Counted from the stretch's first letter, positions 46,870-58,345 are shown. The stretch: 64,000 bases of DNA from Lasiosphaeris hirsuta (GCA_030549175.1 JAUKUA010000002.1:5642001-5706000); one strand, 5' to 3'. The notes: generated by a model from the letters alone, not told the origin. Numbers and translations are program-made.

Positions 46870-48895
46870 ACTAGGCCGGCGGTGGCTCTTGATATACGAC
46901 AATGTCCAGAGCATCGACGACAACCTAATAAGCGTTATATCCCGACTACCCCGGGTGACGTCATCCTGACTAGCAGAAACCGACGTGCGGCATACCAGCA
47001 AACCAAACTCATTTCCTTGAAGCCCTTTTCGGATGAGATCGGTGGCTAGCTACTCCAGCAGCTCCTGAGGTCCCCCGAAACCTAGCCAGCGATAGATGGC
47101 GATACTATAGCCACCACATCTCTCGCTCGAATGGTTGGCGGACTTCCCTTTGGGATTCGACACATGGCTGGCTTAATGAACGAGAGAGATGAATAGTCAG
47201 CATCTAGCTTCACGAGCCTTTATACGAAATACCCCAGAGAGCTTATGATGGATGCCGCTCCGGTAGTTGATTATGACAAGGATATCACAAGATTGCCGGG
47301 TGAGGAACACCCGCTTGAACGTGTCTGGACCATCAGCTTTTCCCTCGGACCCCCTAAGCGCGCCCTCTTGGGGATTGCGTCATTTTTGAGCCAAGACCAG
47401 ATCCCACAGTATCTCTTCGGTCCAGCCGCTCTCAAAGAAAAGCCGGCGGGGAACGCAAATCTCTCTGTGGTCTGTGGGCCGCCTTTCAAGTATGTACCTA
47501 CCTGCCTACCATATCTATTCTCCCCCATGCCCTCGCCTAGCTCACCTGATACTTGACTAGATTCGGCGGCGCCATCGTCGGCTTGATGAACGTTGCGCTT
47601 GTCGACCGTAATTCGGATCGTTTCTCTATCCACCGCCTCGTGCAGGATGCCTTCAGATACTGGTTTAGCAAGACGAAGCCTACGAGCATTTCACGGCTGC
47701 AGTCCACATTGTGTATCAGTTCTTTCCACGCCAGGTCAACGGGCGTCTGATGCATGACTCCTGGGACAAGTGCCGGGACTTGATTCAGCACGGCCAGGTT
47801 CTGGCTGAGCGGTTTGAGGAATTGCAAGCAAGATTTTCTGGACTAGAGGCGCCCGCCGAGCTGACCGAACTTCTGAAATGCTGCGGTTGGTACCTCTTTG
47901 AGATGGCGGATCACCCTACCACACTCAAGCTCATGGACACGGCAATAAAGGCTTGTCTTGACGAGCAATACGGGATCTACGCGCATTTTCTCAATGCCAT
48001 CGGCTGCTATAGCTTTGAGCTCAGCGATCTGGCGCGTTGCCGTCGAGAGTGGGACAAGGCCCTCGCCATCCGGGAGGCATGGGCAAAGAGAAAGGCGCCC
48101 GGTGCTGAGGAGGAGTGGGCTAACCAGCTGAACAACTACGGCAACCTCGAGTCAGCCGAAGGGAACTACGAGTCGACATTGACATACTTCTCCAGAGCCG
48201 AGATCCGTCTCCGACTCAGCAAAGACGCCATTGTTCCACTTGGAGTCACATACATGACGACTGGTCGTGCTCTGTTCTTGATGCGCAAGTACGAAGAGGC
48301 GATTGCCGAATACAAAAAGACAGAGGTCATCTTCCTCAACAAATTTGGCAAGGATGCGCACTTCATGGCCCAGTGCGTCCGTCCCCCCTCCCCCCCAACC
48401 TCCTTTTTCCTCATCACCAAAGCTCATTGAGGTTATTTATCCTGACGCTCTTTCCTCTCCAGCTTAAACTACACGTACGGAAACCTTGAGCTCTCGAGGA
48501 ATGATATGACGGCAGCGAGAGGCTTTTATACCGAAGCCCAGCGGATCCTCGAGAAGGACACACCCCTCCATCTCCTCCTCGCAGCTTGTTACTACAAACT
48601 CGCAGTCCTCTCGGAGCGTGATGGTGATCAAGAGGAGGCACTCCGAATTTTGGACAAGGGGCTAGGAATCGCAGAGTTTCGAGAGGGAAAGGGCGATGCT
48701 ACTCGCATCATGTGCAAAAAGGCCGCGATCCTGTCGAGTCGGTCTTCATCCCCGGAGGAGCAGAACGCCTACAAGGCTCTTCAGCGTCGGGTCGAGGATA
48801 TTGTCCTAAACCACTTTCACAACGCGGTCTACGTGCTTGAAGGTGGCCAAGAGGAGGAGGATTGGGATGCGTGCGTTTGTTCTTACTGGCGATAA
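46870..48895 (+). pseudogene. NB-ARC/TPR (NLR-like) protein, N-terminal part destroyed
   Basis: From 46870, disjoint frames show NB-ARC landmarks: RRWLLIYDNVQSID (Walker B region), GDVILTSRNRRAAYQ (RNBS-B/sensor) and SLARMVGGLPLG (GLPL), with many stops and shifts between. From 47245 the frame clears: winged-helix-like ISFSLGPPKRALLGIASFLSQDQIPQYLFG, intron 47490-47560, RFSIHRLVQDAFRYWFS (MHD-equivalent region), then a frameshift near 47668-47675. After it comes an intact TPR block through an intron (48373-48462) to 48895 (LNAIGCYSFELSDLARCRREWDKAL, ALFLMRKYEEAIAEYKKTEV, LAVLSERDGDQEEALRILDKG). Fungal NLRs act in nonself recognition and heterokaryon incompatibility. The effector domain is not visible. 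The TPR half might still be transcribed. Confidence 0.75.
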
Positions 48896-49054
48896 AGTTG
48901 CTACGAATTTATGGGTGTTGTTGGGATGGAAATCATTAACTGGGACCTAATATTTGGTCATTATTACTAACATGCTAGGTGTGCTGCGGAATTCACAACA
49001 TTGCGCTTTTCACCTGCCGGTGACCCTCCTATTCTGACCTGTGCGGCCTCTTTC

Positions 49055-50062
49055 TCAGCTCCGGGCATCCTGGCGGGTAAGATGCACTTGGATTCCACCT
49101 AGCACAGTCTGGATGATGGATAAAATAAGCGAAAGACCGCCGAGGATGATGACTGCCCAGAAATTCCAAAAGCGGTGAATATCACGCCTATCATACCAAA
49201 GCGCCTTTATGCTGTTGGGTGATTGCGCAATCATGTAATGTTGGAGTGTGAGCAGCCTGCTCCCAAAGGCCGGGAAGCTGGGTTCCGCTGAGTGGAGGAG
49301 CTTCTCGAGAAAAGCATCTATGGTCTCCAAGAACCGGTGGAAAAGTAGGCTTTCAGAGCATCGGGGGTGCGCTAGCATGGCGCAAAACGACGGGAACCGG
49401 AACAGCTTCAAGGTAGTTGTTCGTGCATCAAACTCGAGATGAAGCGGAAACGCATCTACCCAGACAATCCTGATACCAGCTGTTCGGACCATGGCCTGGC
49501 AGCTCAGATTGCTGCTGAAGATTGGTGTCGCTGAAACCGAGGCTCTGGACTTTCATGTCCTGCAGCAGAGGTGGTAAGGACTGACCGAAGCGGTTGAGCT
49601 GGAGAGGTAGATCGGGCGAGTATGGGCCGGCCGCCATGTCCAACGGCGGCGTTGCGTAGAGCATGGTCATCTGCCCGATTGTATGAAAGATGATGGGCGA
49701 GCATTGCGCTAGATCCTGGAAGTCTGTGGTATTGGACCTGTCAAGAGGTATTATCGGGAAGCCTCACTATCCGAGTCTGTGTCGTAAGGGGTGGGATCTC
49801 GTGCCTCCGCTGGTGGTGTGCCAAGGAGGAGTAGTAATTGATGAATATTCCCCATCGATTGTTTGCCCTTGGTTAACGATTCACTGATCAGGCAGAATGT
49901 ATGCATGAGTCCGCGGTCGACTTGGGTTGTGTTGCTCAGGTGTAGACGAAGTGCATTATTGGGTTGGGGGATATGCCTTCCCTGTGAACCGGACTTGGAG
50001 GTGCATGATATACCATTCAAAGTATCGCCCGAGATAAGGATCAGCCATGGCGGCTGTGACAT
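49055..50062 (-). pseudogene. Decayed gene for a tail-anchored membrane protein, unknown family
   Basis: The C-terminal 145 codons (49492-49055) read coherently: LHLEFDARTTTLKLFRFPSFC, then SIKALWYDRRDIHRFWNFW and a hydrophobic helix AVIILGGLSLILSIIQTVLGG near the end. The pattern (WYDRR...FW.FWAVI..GGLS...) resembles a common Sordariomycete protein group without a name. Upstream, frames change at about 49500 and about 49750, with a stop between, and the block QPPWLILISGDTLNG...PYDTDSDSEAS (50062-49751) seems to be the earlier part. I cannot join the blocks by good splice sites, so I call it a pseudogene, with an unresolved multi-exon gene as the alternative. Confidence 0.5.
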
Positions 50063-50123
50063 CCTGGATATTGGTGATACTCGCGAGAAATCGGCGATTC
50101 TCTTGGTCGAACTGGGGATTTGA

Positions 50124-51030
50124 TATGGTTTTGGAGCTCCATGTTCAAACCCGGAATAGTCAAGTTTGCGTATTTATATATAGAGACTTAAACGGACGAC
50201 AATGATGGCATGCCGAAATGTCAAGGGTAATGGTATAAACGCTAAGAGGTTTACCAGGGGAGATGCCTCTTCTCAGGAACCACTGCCACCTTGTCTTCAT
50301 ACTTTGGTCTCTCATGGGTAAGTTAGGACTGGGTTTGCGGTCCAAAGTACTCTGTCGCTAGCCAAAACATCATAGGTCTACGTTCAGGGATTTCTCTCTT
50401 CCCTTTGGACCACGCCGAGATGGTTGGTTGATTGGCTGATGGATCATTTCAGATGATACTTCTGGGTTAGGCTCGATGTTTGGGACTGGTCATTATCGTG
50501 TTTTACAGCGTAACAATAGCGTCCCATGATAACAGATTACGCAATCAGGAGACAATCAATAGCCACATATTCACCCAGTCCTCGCTTTCGTGACGGGACA
50601 CCAAGTGAGTTGCCCACGGTACCCATCCCCACGCTAACCGTCGGCGGCGGAAGCACCTGATGATATGAACAGGTCCCTAGAGGTTTATCTAGGACGTAAC
50701 ACCATAGAACACGATTTGAATCTACTTTTAATAATCAAACTTTGGATTCGTAGTGTCCTAGCGCCGCAACTCCCGCCAGACGACTCGCCGATCAGCGCAT
50801 CTTGTGGGCAGAAAGCCAGTCGCAACAACCAATGGACCTCCTAGTTATCGTAGTCACCCCTTTGGAAGACCTAAACCCCGACGTTCTTCGGAGTCTAGCT
50901 TTAGTGGTGACAGGTGGATCTACCCTCCGACTCGCTCGCCCAACGCGTTAAAGGTATATAAAACCCCTTATCAGGGGAAAAGCCACCTTCTAATCAGCCT
51001 GTGACAATCGCCGTGGCCATTGCCTCTTCC
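50124..51030. other. Intergenic, no supported gene
   Basis: Mixed composition; the short plus frame 50804-51004 lacks resemblance. Confidence 0.5.
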
Positions 51031-51360
51031 TCCTGGATATCAATTTGTACGGTATTTTCTTCCCACGTTTGTCGCCGCTGGTATTTCTTCCTGGCAGCTT
51101 ATCCGCGAAACTCCCGAATAGGTCGAGCCACTTCTTAGACCTCCTCCACACCCTCTGCAGCGGGCCTCCGTTATAGGTGGGCAGTAGCCTAGCGTTCCGT
51201 GAACACGAGAAGATGTGCCCCCGGTTCTTACTGGTGCCGCACTCGCAGGGCCCCCAGGTCCCGGGGGTTCGTGGTTAAACCATTCATGGTACTCCTTGAA
51301 GTCGCCATGGCCGGTTCTCTCTGCCAACATTGCCGCATGGGCCTTGCGGGACAAGGCCAA
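51030..51360 (-). mobile_element. Fragment of a Tad1-like LINE, C-terminal end
   Basis: The minus strand shows ALSRKAHAAMLAERTGHGDFKEYHEWFNHE, the tail after the RNase H domain of fungal LINEs (TGHGDF.AYH..F.H). A frame change follows, then NARLLPTYNGGPLQRVWRRS and WLDLFGSFADK, the usual end of such ORF2 proteins. A frameshift separates the two blocks, and the rest of the element is absent here. Confidence 0.65.
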
Positions 51361-52009
51361 TTCGGGTGGCTTGTCCTTCCAGCATATCTCTCAGAACTTA
51401 TAGTCCTCAGGGACTCCGTCCCACCAGTGTCACTGCAGCCGGCGTTTCCTTTCCTCCTTGTGGCGGTCCTTTCCACTTACCTTCCAGGGCGGCGTCCACG
51501 ACCAGGTCCTCCATCGGGGTCTTCTTCCCTACACCTTTGGCTTGCAGGAAGTGGTCATGAAGCGGGGGGGAGGGGCCGCCGATGCGGCGGGCTACCGGTG
51601 GCCGGTGCAGGGTGGCAGTATTTCCTGATGTACCCTTTCTGCCGGATCTAAGGTTGCCGTCAGGGTTATGTATAGAGGTAACAGTCCAAATTGACGATTC
51701 TAGCAGTTCATTGTGACGGGCTCCATTTTTTTACCTCATGTACGTGTATATCCGGACCAGGGCTTTTTGGCTTTGAGAAAGCCTTACGTCCGTATTGATT
51801 TGGCCGGCCGTTAAGAATCATGCACAGCTTGTCGAGGGGCGTTTTTTTTTGGCATACGTCAGGCTTCGTGAACTCAGATAACATGCAACCCTAACTGCCC
51901 CCTTTTTTTCTCGAGTATACATATATAAGTCAAAGGGTGGCCCGAGGTGGAAGTAGTTTTCTCTTTTTTTTTTTCCCCTCGCTCCCCCATCAACGTCTGA
52001 TCCATCGCC
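51361..52009. other. Intergenic, possibly further LINE decay
   Basis: G/C-rich to 51650, then T-rich toward the F-box start. No clear motif. Confidence 0.45.
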
Positions 52010-53459
52010 ATGTCTACTATTCCCGTAAGCATGATGGATCCATCGGCCCCTCCCAGCCCTCGACGCCTCTTGTTGTGCGACCTTCCCGACAACGTTCTGC
52101 TAGCCATCATGAGCCAGGCAGACCAGGTCAGTCTCTTTTGCCTCAGGCGCGTGAGCCGCATCTTCCTAAGGCTCTTCAAAGACCGCCGGTTTCGACATGT
52201 ACATATCGACCCCTTTACTTCCAGGTGGCCATTCCACCTGTCACCGGCGTGGAAACTTGAGAAAGTTGCCGCTGACATCAAGCCCATCTTGCGCCCGCTG
52301 CTCCAGAAGGACCTCTTCTGCCAGAAGTGCCGCAATACTGGTCCCGAAGCTGAGCTCCGGTTACGAACCAAGCTTCTCTACTGCTCCGGCTGCCGTACCA
52401 AGCACTCGGCCGGTCTGTTTTCATACGGCCAGCGCTACGGCCCGTCCGACACGCGTATCTGCAGAGGGAGGGAGGGAGGGAAACATACGGATTTGCGACC
52501 ATCTGGTTATTACCTGGGCCGATGTCGAAGAATGGCTTGCTAGCGAGGTGCGCTTCAAGGAGTTGAGATGTGATCATCCAGCCCATGTTTATGATGACAT
52601 GGCAACTCACTACCATGCTCAAGATAAACACCCTCTCAGGATTTACCTTGGCTATGATTGTGAGAAGAAGGCATGTAGGTATATCCACATATCAAACACC
52701 AGCCCCGAGCCCGATCCATCTACCGGCCCCGAACCCATTATTTGTGTGGACTGGCTCACTCACATAAACGTCCGTGGGCTTGGATTAACTGCCGCTGTCG
52801 ATGGACTCGACGTCCTCCGCCACATAGAGTGGGTTCGGCAAAACGGAGGGGCTGAAATCTTTCCTCCGATGCAGCAGGGAAAGTACCCTGCCGAACTCCA
52901 ATTTTTCGACCCCAAATTTTGTACCTGCCTCCGCTTCGACGCCCCTCCGGACGGCTGGGAGTTACGAAACGAGCAAACCGAATGTCCTCTTCATGGAGGT
53001 CAGAGGGGAAGAAATCCACCGTCTACTTGGTCTGGTTCAACATATAAGTGGAGCGACGGGCTGAAGCCTTTTCATGAATGCCTGGGACATAGCACATAAT
53101 CGTGGAACGCGACAGTGTGCCAAGAATCCGCTGAGTGTATTATTATGCAGTACGAAAAGAGAATAGCACCAGCCTGCTGCCAGGATTGCTATGGAACATC
53201 CAACCATGAAATGCAGAGACTCGCGCCGTCATGGCCAGGTTGGTTCATGATGTTGGATCCGGAATCCTACTCTCTCCAGCAGGACCGAGACAGCTTTGGT
53301 ACCTACTGGTGTAATGACCAGACGTGCCGTAACTATTATCTCTTCCATAAAGAGAATCCCCGAAAAAAGGCGCTGATGTGCCTTAGTATCCCTGAGAAGA
53401 AGAAAAGGAACGAGTTTTGGAAAAAGACATGGGCAATCTTGTCATCAGAATTGTTCTGA
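52010..53459 (+). pseudogene. F-box protein, frameshifted and with a premature stop
   Basis: ATG 52010 starts a protein with an F-box (RLLLCDLPDNVLLAIMSQADQVSLFCLRRVSRIFLRLF) at residues 19-55. A cysteine-rich zinc-like segment follows (LFCQKCRNTG...LLYCSGCRTKHSAGLFS). At 52461-52480 a (GGGA)4 run shifts the frame. In the new frame the protein continues to 53096 (IRICDHLVITWADVEEWL ... HECLGHST). TAA at 53097-53099 interrupts, and the same frame then continues (WNATVCQESAECI ... CNDQTCRNYYLFHKE) to 53459. F-box proteins recruit substrates to SCF ubiquitin ligases; this fungal subtype with a Cys-rich C-terminal part is expanded and uncharacterised. Two lesions suggest inactivation. Confidence 0.75.
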
Positions 53460-54147
53460 CAGAAGAAATGATAGAGGAAACCTCAAGGGGGGGGGGGGGG
53501 GGGGGTTACCGACCGACGGCTCACACCATCCCGGCCAGCCATGAATCCAAACAGAAAACCACTACCCAAGTTCAACCTCGCCCGCCCTCAGTCATGGGAG
53601 CCCCCCCGAAAGTCATGGGAAAGTCATGGGAAAGTCATGGGAAAATCATGGAAAGCCTTTCCTCGGGAACCCCCCAAGCCGGCGAAGGCATCATCATCGA
53701 CAAAGTCACACAAGAGTCGTCAATCATGGCCAGTTTGACCTTGGTAGAACCTCTACGAAAAGATGGCCAGAAGAGTGGTTGATTCCTCCAAGCTAGGTAT
53801 CCTAAAGCCAGGATGTCTGAGCACAAGAGGCCGGTCAACTCGAGCGTTAAGCTCGAAACTGAAGTCATCGTGTCGACAATGAACTTGCCGGAGAGAATTC
53901 ATCTCGAGAGCGGTATGAACTACTTTAAGAATTTTCTCTTTGCGGGTACTGTTGCAGGCGTCGGAATCGGGACGGGATCCCGCCTCAATCGGAGCTGGTG
54001 TCGTTTGCGTGATGTTTTTCCGCCCAGCAGGGTATTGGCAGCGTCTCTAAGATTGGGGTGTCCTGAGCCAAAATCCGGCTTCTGCAACATGTCGACCGCC
54101 AAAGTCCACAGAGACACGACAGTGATAGAGCTTTGACGGCGGCTACT
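53460..54147. other. Intergenic with low complexity
   Basis: Holds a G run of about 17 (53488-53505), the 11-bp tandem repeat and no supported gene. Confidence 0.5.
53609..53652. repeat. 11-bp tandem repeat, four copies
   Basis: Unit AAAGTCATGGG at 53609, 53620 and 53631, with a fourth degenerate copy at 53642. Confidence 0.85.
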
Positions 54148-54465
54148 TCATCGGCTGTCAATTTTCTTGACCACAAAGCACCCATAAATGGTCGTTGGTC
54201 CGGGTAACGGTTTGACAGGCCGCCGCCCGGAACGGTTTAAGAGGATAGGTATGCTGGCCTCGGTTTTCGTGACCGTTTTGGTGGCTGTGGCGGTGATGGC
54301 GGTGATGGCGGCAGTGACTGTTGTGGTTACCGTGAAGAATGGCGGGACTGGCACCGTCACGGTGGTGGTGGTTGTGAGGGTAATAGGGGTCGGTATGGCG
54401 AGGGCGAGGACGAGAGCGGGGTAGGTTAACATGGCGAGGAGGACTATGATGAGAATGGACTTCAT
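54148..54465 (-). CDS. Small secreted Thr/Val/Ile-rich protein, hypothetical
   Basis: A 105-codon frame. It opens with a strong signal peptide (MKSILIIVLLAMLTYPALVLALA). The mature part alternates Thr with Val, Ile and Ala (TTTTTVTVPVPPFFTVTTTV), a pattern seen in beta-structured or O-glycosylated wall proteins. It ends with one Cys and a basic tail. No family recognised. It lies between an F-box pseudogene and transposon relics, so it could be a fast-evolving secreted protein or a chance frame; the leader is the main support. Confidence 0.4.
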   Translation of the reverse strand: MKSILIIVLLAMLTYPALVLALAIPTPITLTTTTTVTVPVPPFFTVTTTVTAAITAITATATKTVTKTEASIPILLNRSGRRPVKPLPGPTTIYGCFVVKKIDSR

Positions 54466-54839
54466 CTTGCGTGATTATACAGGCGGCGGTGATGAGACGG
54501 GAAGATGGCGACACGACAGCGACAATGACAACACGAGAAGACGACAGCAGCGCAGGATAGACGGCTAGACGAAAAGACGACAGTGCAATGCAAGATGATG
54601 CAGAGATGGGCAGAGGATATTTTCTCTTTCCTCCCGGAATGCTTCTCCTAGAATGCCAGAAGATGGTGCTAGAAGATGGTGCTAGAAGATGGTGCTACCT
54701 ATTTCGGCTGAGTTAGACGCTTCCTTCCCAAGATATCAAGATTTAATTTGAGGGCGTCACGGTGCACGACTAAGAAGCGTCTTCTGTGCACTACATCTCC
54801 ATACATAACCCTGAAATAACCCTGAAAACGGCAAATCGA
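54466..54839. other. Intergenic
   Basis: Contains GACGACA-type microrepeats (54480-54590) and the 13-bp tandem repeat; no gene seen. Confidence 0.5.
54658..54696. repeat. 13-bp tandem repeat, three copies
   Basis: AGAAGATGGTGCT at 54658, 54671 and 54684, exact. Confidence 0.9.
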
Positions 54840-57010
54840 TTGATTGATGTTTAATCCTATGCACTTAGGTTAAGGATCTTAGTAGTATACTCCCGTCTCT
54901 TGTTCTCGAGGAGGAGGTAGATCGGCGAGATCCTACTTTTAATATAGAGGACCGGTATATGGGTTATTCGTTAGTACGGGAAGGTAGCTTTGAGGACGTT
55001 CCTAAGGACTTTCTCTAGTTACATCTTTTTCTTTCTTAGCCGTACCTCTCTAAGCTCTTTTACCACACTTTCGACCTATATAATATCCTTAGGACTACAA
55101 TTACTATTACCTCCTTTATCACTAAATCTAATAGTAAGCCTTTAGCACAGTTACCTAGGTACCGAAGTAACCTAAGTGTTGCAACCTGTATACTGTGTAG
55201 CGGACTACCCAGTGTTGAATGACAGATCGCAAGGCAGAACGCCTGATTGGGGAAGGGGAATGACCAATTTGAAGGCAAGGTTCTCAGACGGGATGTCACA
55301 CTCTGTCAAACAGATTGCTATCACCAGAGTTGGGTAACACTTTGGGATACAACAGAATATAATTGCTTGCGTGAGGAACAGGAATCCTCACGCTCCAAGG
55401 TGTCTAACACGTTGGCTACTTATATCTATCTAGAGGGTAGTTATACCAAGTAACTTATATCCTTTGACCTGTTTGCTCTGTTGCTCTGCTGGAGAGAAGA
55501 GGTAGTGTGAGAGCATCTCGCCCTGCTTGCTCTGTTGCTCTGAGGCGGAGCGGGGGGAGCGCGAGAGCATCTTCATTGATTGGCTGTTCTGTCGCGTGCT
55601 CTTGCGCCCTTTGTCACATGACCTCTTAGCACGAGGTGGGATGTGACACTAAGTATCCCCGCCCCTTTAGTTACTACCTTTACATAGTAATTTTTAAAGA
55701 AGAGCCTATAGTTAAGATATAAGCTTAGCTACTTTAGAAGTAGATCATACTTTACCTACCTATTTCTTACTACGAGGTTTAGAATAGTAGCTAATAACAA
55801 GTTAGTTAAGGATAAGCCTTTTATTGAGGTAAAGAAAATATATTCGTACTTAACTAAGTTGAAGAAGATATTATTTTCCTTAGCCTACCTCTCAATCTTA
55901 GCTAATCTCCTTATATAGTTAGTCCTAACTATCTCTTCCGAATCCCTCTCTACTTTAGCCAGGAGATTATCTATATAGAGATACCTACCCGGCCCGTCCT
56001 TAATTAAGGTCTTAAGATATAGGCTAAAGAGAATCGGTAACAAGAGAAAGCTTTATAAGAGGTTAGACTTCGTAAGCCTCTTTACTTCCTCGAACCTTAG
56101 GACCACGCTTCTTATAGTTAGGAAGTTAAGGATAAAGCTTAGGAGGGTTGATAACTATCCTTGTCTCCGTATACCGCTGGCGAGTCTTATCATCTAGATG
56201 TTATTGAAGCCGCCTACGATATCTCCCTTAAGGACCCCGACTGTCTTTCCACACCTGATCCCATCTTCGACGTCGTACACAAGGGCGGCTAGGGAGTCCG
56301 TGGCCAAGCGGCCCGGTATATCCCCACACTAGTTGACGTCGAAGACTCCCTGTACTAGCGCTGTTCCCGCGACCTTCGCCGCCACGATCCTCTCGAGCCC
56401 CCTACCGTAGGTCGGGATGAGGGCGATGGGCCTAGGGACTTCGTCGTGCTCGGGTCCCTGCCTGGCTTCGGGATTAGGACTACCTCTGCCGTGGGCCACC
56501 TGTGCGGGTAGTACCCTACCTCTAGGTACCCTGGTAGAGGGTACGAATTGCTTCGCCGAAAGGTGAGACGGTTCTTAGGCCGGGGCCGTCCTCTCACCAC
56601 GCCGCCTTGACCATCTCCGTCTTCACGTCGTCCTCTCCCGGGGTAGTGACTTTGGCCTTCGCGAAGGCTAGGGTCGCCTCCTCCTGAGTCACCGTCGTGT
56701 TGAACGGTAGGAGGGGTCCCTGGGGCGGGCCCGTGAGACCCGCCGCGTCTTCCCCGGGGTCGAAGGCTACTAGCTCATCGAAGATTAGCTGGGCTTTTTC
56801 TTCCGTCGTGACCCTGGACGGGCCGCCCTCTCTCGGCACGAGCGCCGGTATGGCCAGTGTCTGCGGCTCTTTTCCCGACGCCAGTACCTTCCACACGCCT
56901 CGGGTGGTGGCTTCGTCTATGGCCCCCTGGTAGTAGGCCTTCCTTGCCTTCGCCAGGGTGTTCCGGTGGACCCTCCTTCCTAGGGGTCTGAAAACGGCAA
57001 AAGGGTACAT
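54840..57010 (-). mobile_element. Tad1-like LINE (reverse transcriptase) relic, split by a solo LTR
   Basis: Reading right to left on the minus strand: a basic linker (LAKARKAYYQGAIDEA), TPGEDDVKTEMVKAAW, GYYPHRWPTAEVVLIPKPG (RT domain start, family form W..A.V.. L.KPGK), VLKGDIVGGFNNI (palm motif, family D.xGAFD/NNV), then YLYIDN in place of the catalytic YxDD. After the solo LTR come LRYLGNCAKGLLLDLVIKEVI...LYRSKVW (family form R.LA..VRGLPP.LVR..V..C.LP..LYG.E.W) and a final block LRNVLKATLP..NE..IYRSSILKVG. Stops and shifts are frequent. The part 55650-56170 is very AT-rich, but 56170-57010 is GC-rich. Confidence 0.7.
55294..55648. mobile_element. Putative solo LTR, 355 bp
   Basis: Begins TGTCACA and ends TGTGACA, perfect 7-bp inverted termini with the TG...CA ends of LTR retrotransposons. 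It lies within the LINE relic. Inside, a unit of about 54 bp starting TTGCTCTGTTGCTCTG occurs twice (from 55472 and 55526). I see no matching 5-bp target duplication (flanks cggga / ctaag), and no gag or pol at this site. Confidence 0.55.
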
Positions 57011-57057
57011 TCAAGAATTCTGCCGCACTACAAGCAAGCCACACCACTGCCAACCTA

Positions 57058-57514
57058 TTGAATGCCCACCACTTGCAACACCGGCCTGCGTACCGATTGC
57101 AAGGCCGGCCCGCACCGATTGCCCACCACTTGCAGCCTTGCAAGCCAACACTTTCACCTTCAACAGTGGTGGGCAGTTGGTCTCGAAGACGCCGTGGCCC
57201 TATTGCAACTCCGGAAAAGGTATGTAGCGGTTGTAAGAGCAATAAGCCGTACGACGCGTTTGATACCAACCGTGACGGGCGGCCGCTTGCAACATGCCGT
57301 CAATGCCTTGCAAAGCGGAAGGAGAACCGCGTCATTGCTAACGATGATGGGTGCCGCGTTACCCGGGCTCGCAATGCTGAGGCGCTCGATGCTGCGGAGG
57401 CTGCCGGCCCAAGAGCAATCCCCGTGTTGCCCCCGTTACCAGGTGTACGGAACCCATTGCGCGCGGGGGAGCCGAAAGGTTGGATACCCACGGGACGGGG
57501 TAGAGAATATGGAG
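57058..57514 (+). mobile_element. Helitron relic, left part (N-terminal Cys region)
   Basis: Plus-strand frame with VCSGCKSNKPYDAF and LATCRQCLAKRKENR, a CxxC...CxxC pair, followed by a Pro-rich stretch (VLPPLPGVRNP). This combination precedes the Helitron_like_N region in fungal Helitron Rep/helicase proteins. The frame runs into mitochondrial DNA at about 57515. Confidence 0.6.
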
Positions 57515-58261
57515 ATATAATATACCTCCTTCAAACCCTAAATGATGATTATCTGTTAAATGGTAAGCAAATATTCTTCATAATGCTACAGCTAAAAAAA
57601 TAGTACCTATTATAACATGTAATCCATGGAAGCCTGTAGAAAAGAAGAAACAAGTACCAAAAGCACCATCACTAATAGTAAAAGAAGATACACTATATTC
57701 AACACCCTGGAAAGCAGTAAATATTATTGCTAGTAAAATAGTAGCAATTGAACCATATAAAGCTCCTTTTCTTTCTCCATGAATTAAAGAATGATGGGCA
57801 TAAGTTACTGTAGCACCACTAGATAAAAGTAACACAGTATTAAGAAGAGGTAATTCAAAAGGATTTACAGGTTCTATACCTATAGGAGGTCATTGAGCTC
57901 CTAATTCTACAGTAGGTGTTAATGCACTATGAAAGAAGGCTCAAAATATAGCCAAAAAAAATAAAGCTTCAGATACTATAAAAAGAATAGTACCTAAATT
58001 TAATCCTTTTTGCACAGCTAAAGTATGGTCACCTAAAAAAGTACCTTCGGATATTATATCTCTAAATCAAAAAGACATAGATGAAATTAATAGTATTAAT
58101 GCTATATAAAATAAATAATAAGCATTATTAAAATTATGCATAGATAATGCACCACTGGTTGTTAAACTTAATAGAGATATACTAGTGTATAAAGGTCAAG
58201 GAGAAGGAGATACCAAATGAAAGGGATGATCTTGAAAATTGCTTCTAATTAAATTAGTCAT
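57515..58261 (-). pseudogene. cox3: Mitochondrial cox3 copy, 3'-truncated
   Basis: Cytochrome c oxidase subunit 3. It starts at ATG 58261 and reads 249 codons without a break when UGA is read as Trp, as in fungal mitochondria; the TGA codons fall at conserved Trp positions (SPW, SFWFRD, IFWAF, AQWPP, ALWRI). The last recognisable residues are GGILY; about 15-20 C-terminal codons are missing where nuclear sequence begins. With the standard code the frame is closed by these TGAs, so it cannot make the protein in the nucleus. The absence of frameshifts suggests recent transfer. Confidence 0.92.
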
Positions 58262-58345
58262 TTGAATCTTTATATTTTAATATACAATTATTTTAAATCT
58301 ATATAGGTATTTTAATATAATTAAATTTATAGTAATACCACCAAG

